Below, piece after piece: positions 21,057-30,333 of a DNA stretch of 64,000 bases. How positions within the stretch are numbered: position 1 is the first letter of the stretch; every line of letters begins with the position of its first letter. Below the pieces are notes generated by a model. The model did no database searches, was not told the origin of the DNA, and saw nothing but the letters and a program-made list of their open reading frames with translations. The position numbers and the translations under genes are program-made. Location: positions 434,001 through 498,000 of the forward strand of contig JAQOTA010000023.1 of the NCBI GenBank assembly GCA_029532415.1. The letters are read 5' to 3'. Origin of the DNA: Marasmius tenuissimus (lineage: Eukaryota; Basidiomycota; Agaricomycetes; Agaricales; Marasmiaceae).

Positions 21057-24013
21057 CTCCCCCTCAGCGCCGGTAGCGAGGTTGAGTCGTGAGACGAGGT
21101 CCAAGTGACGAGGCGCTGAAAGAGCCTTGGTGAAAATATTGGCGAGGTTGGAGTCGGTATGGATGTAGCGAGGTTCAATGTCTCCATTCTTTACGGAGTC
21201 CCTGCAGAAGTGGTGGCGAATAGCAATGTGCTTAGTGTGGGAGTGAAGTTCTTGGTTCTGAGCAAAAGCGAGTGCTGCCTGATTATCGACGTGGAGAATG
21301 GTAGGATCAGGTTGGGGAGAACCGAGTTTGGCAAGACGGCTCAAAGCCAGATAGCCTTGCGAGTGGCATGCATCATGGCCATGTATTTGGCTTCCATGGT
21401 GGAAAGAGAGACGGTGGGCTGCTTCTTGGCTGACCATGAGATCGGTCCGCCGTAATGGAATAGGAAACCGGATATGGAGCGGCGATCGGAAAGGTTACCA
21501 GCCCAATCTGTGTCAGAGAAGCCAATGAGTCAATCATCAGATGTGATGCCACCTAAAGTGAGTTGTAGATTGGCAGTGCCTTTAATATAGCAGAATACAT
21601 GTTTGACGGCGGTCCAATGTGCCTGGGAAGGATTGGAGGAGAACTGAGATAGATGAGTGACAGCGAAAGCGATGTCAAGACGGGTCCCCAAAGCAAGATA
21701 CATGAGGGAACCGATGGCGAGTTGGTAAGGAGTGTTCTCCATGGAAGGGTCGGCTTCACCAGCGGGAAGAGGTGCAAGTTTGACATGAGTGTCGAGTGGA
21801 GTAGGGGCGGTGTTGGTGTTGGTGAGTCCGAGTCTGTCAACAATCTTTCGTGCGTAGCTAGCCTGTGAAAGGTAGATGAGGCGTTTAGAGCGGTCGCAGT
21901 AAATCTCAAAACCGATCATAGCATGGATTTCACCCAGGTCGTTCATCTCAAAGGAGGAGCCGAGTTCTTGTTTGGACTGAATGAGGTGTTGCTTGGTGGT
22001 GGCGAGAGCGAAGTCGTCGATGTGAATAGCCAGGAATTTGAGACCGTCAGCATATTGGCGAATGAATAAGGTAGGGTGAGAACTCAATGGACGAAAGCCA
22101 AACTTTGCGAGCTCTGTCTTGTAAACTCTGCGCCAAGCATTTCCAGATTGACATAAGCCGTAAAGTGCCTTGTGCAGTTTCCAAACATTGGTGGTGCCGT
22201 CATTAAAGCCAGGTGGTTGAATCATGTAGATCTTGTGTTCAAGTGTGCCGTTGAGATAAGCGCCTACAGCGTCCATGCAGTGGATTTCGAGATCTAGAGA
22301 TGCGGATAAGGAAAGGAAGAGGCGAAATGATTCAAGTCAGAGTGATGGAGCGTATGTGTCTTTGAAATCTATATCACGTTGCTGAGTATATCCCTGCACA
22401 ACCAATCTAGCTTTGAAAATTTCCTCATTGCCTCCCTGTGCAGGCTTATACTTGAATACCCATTTTGACTTAACAGTCTTTCGATTGGCGGGGAGTGGAG
22501 CTGACATATAGGTTCCTTTCTTCTGGAGTGTAGCAAGTTCCTTCAGCATGGCTTCGCGCCATTTGGGCCAATGTGGGCTAGCTTGAGCTTCAGCGAGTGA
22601 GGATGGTGAAGGGATAGGTTCATCGAGTGTAGTTGTCATCGCGTATGCAGTAACGTCAGGTTCGTCGGCAATGAGTGAATGATCAGGCACAGTTGTCCTC
22701 CATGCGTCTGGACGGTTAGCCTGATTTGGGGAGTTGAGATGCTGGAATCCTGGATCTGGGATAGTGCTGCGAGTGGTAGTGCGATCTGGAGCTGTGGCAG
22801 TGGTGTGGTCGACAAATCCAAAAGAAGTCTGAAGTCCCTTTAACTCATTTGTCAAGTGTTTAGGTGCTGGGGTTCTAATGATAGGTACTGTCATCTCAGT
22901 TGGAGTCTGCGGGAAGGTTAGAGTTGGTGGAGAAAGAGGGGTAGGAGTGCTAAATGGAGTAGGATGCGATGGTTGGACAGGAGTGGTAGATGGGATCTTG
23001 GAAGTGGAAGGAATTGGAGTGGGAGATGGAATCCGAGGAGCCGTGGCGGGTGTAGAAGGTGGTGTAGATTGAGTGGAAGGATCTAGATCAGATGTATCTC
23101 TCTCCCCCTTAGGTCCTGGAACGAGTATAGGTTCATCAGGGACCGTGGGAAAAATGACATCACAAGAGGATTGTGCCTTCTGGCCGCCAGGGAGCATGTA
23201 AAGATAAGATTTCGTGTTGTCAGAGAGTCCGACAAAAACGGCTGAGTTAGATTTGGCACGTGTCTTATCAATAGATGAAGCGGGCTCCTTCAGGACATAG
23301 CAGGGAGAACTGAATGGGTGAATGGTGGAGTAATCGGGATCATGTTTGTAGAGTGCTCGAAAGGGAGTAGAACCATTGAGTGCTCTTGTAGGTGCGTGGT
23401 TGCGAATATAGTTAGTGTAGGTTACGGTGAGATTCCAGTACACAGGTGGGAGTGAAGCGTGGTTCATCATCGTGCGTGCGGCCTTGAGAGTGGTTCTGTG
23501 AGCTCGTTCAGCAATACCATTCTGCTCGGAAGTGTATGGGGCAGTGGTTTGGAGAGTTATACCGTGGTCCTTCACCCATTTCTTGAATTCTCCAGATTCT
23601 GCTAGCTCCTTGGCATTGTCGATGTGGATGGTCTTCAACTTGTTCCCCGAGGCGTTCTCCATCCAGGACTTATACTGCTGCACGCAGAGTTGAGCATCAC
23701 TCTTCGATTTGAGTGGTTCTGATGCGTCCCAGCGTGTCGTGTGATCTATGATTTTGAGTGAATAACTATACCCACCAAAAGCGGTCGTGCGGGCAGGACC
23801 CCAGATGTCAACACATGCGAGATTACCAGGTTGAATGGTGGAGTGATCAGATGTGGACTCTTTGGGAAGAGGGGTGTGATGTTGTTTTGCTGTGATACAC
23901 GCGGTGCAGCTGGTGAGAGGAAGTGATGTGCCTGGGTCAGAGATTTTGATAAGGTTGAGGGAAGCAAGTTTCTTGAGCGCTTGCTCATTGATGTGTGCGA
24001 GGGAGTTGTGCCA
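21057..24013 (-). pseudogene. copia A- integrase, RT and RNase H (broken)
   Basis: Reading down the minus strand from 24013, the pol continues the frame cut by element B: pre-integrase and integrase (SYSWM-type region, HIDNAKEL, YTSEQNGIAERAHRT near 23500), a Pro/Thr-rich linker, and the RT start (KWVFKYKPAQGGNEEIFKARLVVQG). A TGA lies near 22337. The RT body is in the 22276-21530 frame (ALYGLCQSGNAWRR, HIDDFAL). It ends at a TGA (21528-21530) and a frameshift in RNase H that are identical to those in A+. The tail ends at the 3' LTR. It shows fewer CGA-to-TGA changes than A+ (it keeps CGA at the sites equivalent to 6383 and 8947). Confidence 0.88.
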
Positions 24014-24336
24014 TGATGAGCCGGCATGACGCCTAGCGCAGAGGACTACAACATGGCTACACTACTACTTACCAGAGAGGAGTTTTAGAGAGGTAGAGGC
24101 GAGACGTAGAAGCTCAAGCACACTGTAGATTCATGTAGAGAACTACGAGCTTATATACATGTAGAGACAAATAGAACTACCATATAGGGACGACAATAAA
24201 GATTGTACATATGAGCATAGTGAACAATGAAGAATAAGACAATAGCTAATGCATTGTCCCGCATAATACAATGGCGGGAAGTATGAACCGGGACTTTGGA
24301 TATACCGGGATCTAATTATAGTCCACAGATTCAACA
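24014..24336 (-). repeat. 3' LTR of copia B
   Basis: This 323-bp LTR runs TGATGAGCC...TTCAACA on the plus strand, with a minus-strand TATA box (ATGTATATAAGC, near 24162). A purine tract (GAGGGGGTGTG on the minus strand) borders it. Confidence 0.9.
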
Positions 24337-26203
24337 CACCCCCTCGCTAAGTGCAGCTGAAAAGCGCATCTGAGCGAATCAAGTGGATGAATAGAATTCA
24401 AGTCCAAGGTGATCTCTGAACCGTAAGAACTTCTCATGTCCGAGATTCTTCGTAAACATGTCTGCAGGATTATAGACTCCTTCAATAAAGAACAACTCGG
24501 CTTTGCCATCTTCAACACATGATCAAATGTAACAATATTGAATATCGATGTGCTTGGTTCGGCGTTCTTGAACCGGATTAGATGCAATGAAGATAGAGCC
24601 TTGATTGTCTCCACAGATTGGAATAGGACCTAAGTCGATTCCTAGTTCAGAGAGTAGCGATCTTATCCAGGAAGCTTGACGACTGCAATCCGACAGTGCC
24701 ATATACTCAGCCTCAGTGGATGAAAGAGCTACAGTCTTCTGGGCATGTGATTGCCACGAGAAGATGCCGCCTGCTAACTTGAAGAAGTAGCCAGTGATCG
24801 AACGGCGTTTGATAGGATCGGCAGCCCAATCCGAGTCTGTGAACGCAAGAAGACCTCCATCAGAGTCACCATCGTAGACGAGTGAATAATCAGATGTGCC
24901 AGCTAAATAGCAGCAGATATACAGAGCTTTATCGAGGTGTTTCTTCGTTGGATTAGAAGAGAATTGGGACAGCTTTGTAACTGCATAGGCAATATCAGGA
25001 CGTGTGCCCAGCATAATGTACAGAAGAGACCCAATTACAGACTGGAACTTGGAGCGAATGGCAGGATTGACTGGACCATCGTTGGGAGTTGGCACATAGC
25101 CAGCAGGTAAGGGCGTAGGAGCACCTTTTGCATTCTGCATCCCGAAACGTTCAAGGACTTTCTTAAGATAATCCTTCTGATCAATCATAATCTTATTGCC
25201 TTCGCAACGAATGCTTATGCGGAGAAACTCGCTAGCATCGCCCATATCGCGACATTCCCATTGAGCCATGAACTCGGCTTTCTTCTTGTCAACAAAAGCT
25301 TTGTTAGGACCCATGAAGAGTGCATCGTCAACGTAGATGATCGCATACACAACTTCACCACTCTTCGGATCTTTGCAGATGAAGAGTCCAGCATCGGAAG
25401 TCAGGCATTTGAAGCCTAGTACTTCCATGGACGAGCTGAGGGTTCGCCACCACTCAAGGGCAGCTTGCTTCAGTCCATATAATGCACGACGCAGGCGTAG
25501 TACCTTGCGTTCTTGGCCCTTGACTTTGAAGCCTTCAGGTTGTTCCATGTAAATCTCCTCAACAAGATCACCATAAAGGAAGGCGTTCTTAACATCAACA
25601 GAAGTGATGTACCAGTTCTTGAGAGCTGCGAGAGCAAGCATCATTCGAACAGTCTCATAACGAACAACTGGTGAGAAGATCTCATCAAAGTCGACACCTT
25701 CGACCTGAGAAACCCTTGGCAACAAGTCTAGCTTTCTTGCGACCATTCGACTTAACGTCAAATACCCATCTATTTTTGATGGCTTTGCAACCTTTAGGCA
25801 AGTCACAGAGTTCGAAGACCTTGCGCTTACGAAGTGCCTCAAGTTCTTTGTGGCAAGCGTTCTTCCATTCCTTCTGTTGCTCAACAGGCAACTTTAGAAT
25901 ATCGCGGAGTGTCCACTCTCTGATGTTAGAGAAATCAGGAGTATCGGACGTTGGAAGCGAATCGTGAACTGGAACGGCATTGTTCAACAGGTAAATCACG
26001 AATCCTATTCCCCCTTCTTGGGTCAGTCTTTCAACTACGCTTTCTTCCTCATGCGACTCAGTGCTTCCACTGGGTTCTGGAGCAGGCGGAGGTGGAAGTG
26101 GACCAGGAATCCCCTTTTTACCACTTTTGCCTTTCCTAGATCGCGAAGAGCTAGGACAATCAACTGGATGTGAAGGTTCCTTATCTCCAGTGACTTTTAT
26201 TCT
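24337..26203 (-). pseudogene. copia B reverse transcriptase and RNase H (nearly intact)
   Basis: After an in-frame TAG at the end of the 1184-aa frame the same frame stays open. It runs through a linker (GPLPPPPAPEPSGSTESHEE) into RT (PVEQQKEWKNACHKELEALR, KNRWVFDVK). A frameshift near 25700 moves it into the long frame with VDFDEIFSPVVRYETVR, ALYGLKQAALEWW, the catalytic YVDD (IIYVDDALFM near 25320), LLYIMLGTRPDIAYAV and the RNase H part (FTDSDWAADP, SSTEAEYMAL, DNQGSIFIA). A TGA near 24522 precedes the last segment (ELFFIEGVYNPADMFTKNLG), which ends close to the 3' LTR. Only three lesions separate it from a full copia pol. Confidence 0.88.
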
Positions 26204-29200
26204 CTAAGTCGCGAATAATGTCTGAGGGTCTATTTGGGTTCCGCTGTTCACCAAATATGTTACCAGGTTGCTTGTACCCTTCCGCTGCCTCGAAGACCGG
26301 CGTGGACCATCCGCTGCTGGTGCAGGTGGAGGAATGGCGGGTTTGCCTGGAGGCGTCGGAGGACCAGATTCAGGGAGTGGCAAATCCCCTGGCGCAGGGC
26401 CACCTACAGGTTCGTCAACCTGAGGTTCTGATCTCTTAGAAGGTTCAGAGCGACGTCTGAGATCTGGTAATGGAGTATCAAAACCATCATCATCAGAGTC
26501 TTCATCTTCCGAAGGAATGTTGGGATTTTCACCCAAAGTAAAAGGTTCACTACCAACAGGTGTGAAGCCACGAGTTTTGGCATCAGGACACTTATTGTAC
26601 AGGGTCTCATCAAATAGTGCAGTGCTACCTTTGAATACAGAATTATTACTTCGCATGAATAGGAAGCCTTTCATCCCATCCTGGTAGCCGATGAAAGTCA
26701 TTAACTCACTGCGAGGAGCAAGCTTATTCTTCCTATGATCTTCAGGAATGAAGACGTAGGCTGCACACCCCATAACTCGGAGATGTGAAACATCAGGTGC
26801 TTCGCCGTAAAGCATTTCGAATGGAGTTCTCCAGCTCAAACATTGCACAGGAGTGCGATTGTAGAGGTGGACAGTGTGCACATGGCAGAATTCCCACCAG
26901 GACTGAGGCATACAAGCTTCAAAGCGAAGAGCTTCAGCCTTCTCATGAATAGTCCTGTTAAATTGTTCAGCACGACCGTTTTGTTGTGGTGTATACGGTA
27001 TGCTTTGATCCCTTTGGATCCCATACTCTTTCAGTACTGTATCGAATTTATCTCCTTTGTACTCTCCCCCTTCATCGGACATCCAGGTCTTGACAACAGC
27101 ATTGAATTGCGTTTTGACCATAGTAAGGAAGTCCCTCAAAGCAGGTACTGCCTCGTCTTTCGTTTTGAGCTTGGAGGTCCAAACGTAGGACATGCAGTCA
27201 TCGAGAAAAGAGATGTAGTACTTGTACTGGTGATACGATTCAGCCGGATACGACTTCAAGTCCGAATGTATGCATTCAAACAGTTTAGAAGCTCTCGTTG
27301 TAGAGTTGGGGAACGATTTCTCATGCATCTTGCCTTCAGCACAACCACAACACAGAGGTGTCTTCTTAGTAGGCATCTTAAGGTCAAGTGAGAAACCTTG
27401 TGTATGTTTCCGAGCTTTATTTAGGGCTTTATCCGATGGATGCCCAAAGCGTCTGTGCTCAATATTGTAGTCGACGTTGTAAACGACCGACTTGGCCATT
27501 AAAACCTCAGCAGATGCTTTCCGCGAGTGTACCCAATAAATGGTTTGACCAGGCATATGAGGGTAGGAAACAAGCGACTGTCGTTGCTGTGATGAGTAGA
27601 AGGCTAACTTCTTCGCGTTTCCACAAATTGATAGACCATCTTGAAGGAACTCTCCCATTGATAGTAGACGTATATCCAATTGAGGTATGTAATAGACAGG
27701 ATAGAGACGCGAAACGCGCTCAGTAAGTTTCCCGTCATGTCCTTCAACGTTATGCTTAATGAAGACTGTGCCTTTACCCTTTATCTGTATAGGGTTGCCC
27801 TTATTCGCAGTATTTACGATAGGACCATCAAGTGATTCATATTCAGCGAAATCATTCATGTCATTCATGAAATGAGAGGAGGCACCAGAATCAAGGAGCC
27901 AACCCTGTGCGTTGTTCACACTTTTCTTTCCCTTACATTGAGTACATCCCACAAAGTGGGTCGAAATAGCATTGCAAAAATTTACAAGTGATACCAGATC
28001 ACTACGACTACCGCGCGCACTACTGATACCAACTAGTTGAGAGCAGCGCTGTAGATTTGCATCAGCTTGGGAAAGCAGGTCAAGGTAAGGAACTTGCCTG
28101 TCATCGTGGAACAATCCAAGAGAGACGTCATCCGGGACGTCCTCAACCCCTGCAGCTTCGGCAATATCGTTGTCAACATCATTACCAAATAGAGAGGTCA
28201 TGTCTTCCATACCGTCGTCAGATCCCCAGTCCATCTCTACATCTTCATCAGGATCAATGCTACGAGAGCGTTTAGAAGAAGTAGGAGAAGGACGTCCGGT
28301 TCCTTCATCTTCCGAATCGTCCTCCAGAACTCGCTTGGACGAGAAACCAGGCTTCGAGATACGATCCTGGAGCGAACAATTGGCGGCGGACGTGACGATC
28401 TGTTCGAAGGGTTTGAGATACCACACTGTCTTAGGGGCACCAAGTCTGTCAGCAAGAGAGCGCGCTTCACGGACATCATCAAATACTGACTGAGACGGCT
28501 TGAAGCCAGTGAAGGACTGCATAGCAGCCGGGTTCTTTTTGACAGCTGGCTGGGGAACAGTGCTGTCGCAGGACTTGTCCCAGTGACCGGTGAAGTGAGC
28601 TGGGGGCAGTGATCCCATAGCGCGAACAGGCGGGGCGCTGGCGATCTCAGCGCGCAAGGAGTTGTTAACCACGTTCAACGCGATACGTTTCCTGCAGTCG
28701 GTGATCGAGGAATAAGGACGGATAGGAGTGGGGGAAGCTACGACAGATGCATAAGATGCCAGATGGGAGTGACCATGTGACCAATTGTTACCACCGTTGT
28801 TACCGGGACCCTGATGCTGGTTGATACCACCGCGGGTACCACGCTGCTGCTGCTTCTTCTTCTTACCGTTATTCTGGTTTGAAGAAGGACGTTGCTGCTG
28901 CTGCTGCTGTGGTTGACGCTGTTGGCCACGCTGCTGCTGTCCACGCTGCTGACGTTGCTGCGGCGGACGCTGCTGCTGACCAAAGGATGGCTCACGGTTA
29001 CCAGCACGCTTGACCGCAGAGAGGCGGTTAGCAAGCTGAGGGTTCTGATGCTCATATTCGATCATAATTGCTTCATGAACGTCAGCGACGGTGAGGGCGC
29101 TGGAGCTCTCAGGATCCCTATCAAAGTCATGAAGGGACTTGGAGGAAGCGGCGTCCCATTCGGGAGGAATAGCTGCGATGAGAAGGAGGGCTTTGATCAA

Positions 29201-29758
29201 CTTGGGGAGCTCAACCCCAACCTCGGCAAGACGTTCAATGTAATGTTTGAACTTGGCAATGCCAGCCTGGGGATGGCTCGTGGTAAGCCAGAAGGACACC
29301 AACTTGACGAAGTCGCCATAGATGGCAGACAAAGTTGGTTCGCCGTAGGTGGTGACGATGGTGGACCAGGCTTTGGCAGCGTCCATGTCCTTGAGAGGTT
29401 CAAAGACTTCCTTCGTAGATGTCAACTGAATGATACCCATCAGCTGGAGGTCTTTCTCCTCCCATGCTTCCAGCGCAGTGTTGTACGCCGTGATCTGGGC
29501 TTCAGTAGGGTCCGCCCAATCAGGTTCCTCATCGGAATCAGCAGGTGCAGCTGCAGGCGTAGCTGCCACACCGGGGGAAGGAGTGACTGTGATGGTCGGA
29601 ATGATGTCCCCCAGGGGGTACGTTGGCTTCTTAGCCGCACCAGTAAGGTGACGATAAAGGCCTTGAGCCTTGGTTACAGCTTCCATTTCGCTGTTATAGG
29701 TCTGGCGGAATCCAGTGCCGTCGAAGCGACCGGAGAAGAATTTCTTAACGTCGAACAT
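26204..29758 (-). CDS. copia B Gag-protease-integrase, 1184 aa
   Basis: The ATG at 29758 starts MFDVKKFFSGRFDG. The gag part includes a Gln/Arg-rich tract (about residues 265-315, many QQR repeats) and no canonical CCHC knuckle. A lone HWDKSCD near residue 395 may be a remnant. The aspartic protease signature is WLLDSGASSHFMND (near 27890). The pre-integrase domain is HRRFGHPSDKAL...CCGCAEGKMHEKS. The integrase core has HSDLKSYP, WMSDEGGEYKG and YTPQQNGRAEQFNRT. It ends in an acidic and proline-rich linker at a TAG (26204-26206) that is followed by the RT region in the same frame. Whether TAG is a decay mutation or a read-through site cannot be told from one copy. Confidence 0.9.
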   Translation of the reverse strand: MFDVKKFFSGRFDGTGFRQTYNSEMEAVTKAQGLYRHLTGAAKKPTYPLGDIIPTITVTPSPGVAATPAAAPADSDEEPDWADPTEAQITAYNTALEAWEEKDLQLMGIIQLTSTKEVFEPLKDMDAAKAWSTIVTTYGEPTLSAIYGDFVKLVSFWLTTSHPQAGIAKFKHYIERLAEVGVELPKLIKALLLIAAIPPEWDAASSKSLHDFDRDPESSSALTVADVHEAIMIEYEHQNPQLANRLSAVKRAGNREPSFGQQQRPPQQRQQRGQQQRGQQRQPQQQQQQRPSSNQNNGKKKKQQQRGTRGGINQHQGPGNNGGNNWSHGHSHLASYASVVASPTPIRPYSSITDCRKRIALNVVNNSLRAEIASAPPVRAMGSLPPAHFTGHWDKSCDSTVPQPAVKKNPAAMQSFTGFKPSQSVFDDVREARSLADRLGAPKTVWYLKPFEQIVTSAANCSLQDRISKPGFSSKRVLEDDSEDEGTGRPSPTSSKRSRSIDPDEDVEMDWGSDDGMEDMTSLFGNDVDNDIAEAAGVEDVPDDVSLGLFHDDRQVPYLDLLSQADANLQRCSQLVGISSARGSRSDLVSLVNFCNAISTHFVGCTQCKGKKSVNNAQGWLLDSGASSHFMNDMNDFAEYESLDGPIVNTANKGNPIQIKGKGTVFIKHNVEGHDGKLTERVSRLYPVYYIPQLDIRLLSMGEFLQDGLSICGNAKKLAFYSSQQRQSLVSYPHMPGQTIYWVHSRKASAEVLMAKSVVYNVDYNIEHRRFGHPSDKALNKARKHTQGFSLDLKMPTKKTPLCCGCAEGKMHEKSFPNSTTRASKLFECIHSDLKSYPAESYHQYKYYISFLDDCMSYVWTSKLKTKDEAVPALRDFLTMVKTQFNAVVKTWMSDEGGEYKGDKFDTVLKEYGIQRDQSIPYTPQQNGRAEQFNRTIHEKAEALRFEACMPQSWWEFCHVHTVHLYNRTPVQCLSWRTPFEMLYGEAPDVSHLRVMGCAAYVFIPEDHRKNKLAPRSELMTFIGYQDGMKGFLFMRSNNSVFKGSTALFDETLYNKCPDAKTRGFTPVGSEPFTLGENPNIPSEDEDSDDDGFDTPLPDLRRRSEPSKRSEPQVDEPVGGPAPGDLPLPESGPPTPPGKPAIPPPAPAADGPRRSSRQRKGTSNLVTYLVNSGTQIDPQTLFAT

Positions 29759-30333
29759 GGTAGTAAGAGTTTAGGTTTGGTGTTGGATCTAGAAAAGACA
29801 GCATCAGCATGCATCTAATCAACACAGGGAGCAGCCATCAAGGCGCTATGCTCAACGAGGAGCATTGGATCCTTGAGATCCGATGTCGTTGAAGGACGTA
29901 CATCAATGCCATAGATCAATCACTCAATTAAGAGGTCGATGGCAACATGCAGGTCTAGCCTAGCTAGCCGATGACAGCAGCCTAGGGGCGCTCGTCGCTG
30001 ACAGCAGCCATGAAGGCGCTCGTCATTGTAGTTGGGCTAACCGGGGCCCATAACCTGATGAGCCAGCATGACGCCTAGCGCAGAGGACTACAACATGGCT
30101 ACACTACTACTTACCAGAGAGGAGTTTTAGAGAGGTAGAGGCGAGACGTAGAAGCTCAAGCACACTGTAGATTCATGTAGAGAACTACGAGCTTATATAC
30201 ATGTAGAGACAAATAGAACTACCATATAGGGACGACAATAAAGATTGTACATATGAGCATAGTGAACAATGAAGAATAAGACAATAGCTAATGCATTGTC
30301 CCGCATAATACAATGGCGGGAAGTATGAACCGG

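Noticed and set aside
28892..29818. A 308-codon plus-strand frame starting with a leucine run
   Set aside because: It is antisense to the Gln-rich gag of copia B; no independent evidence.
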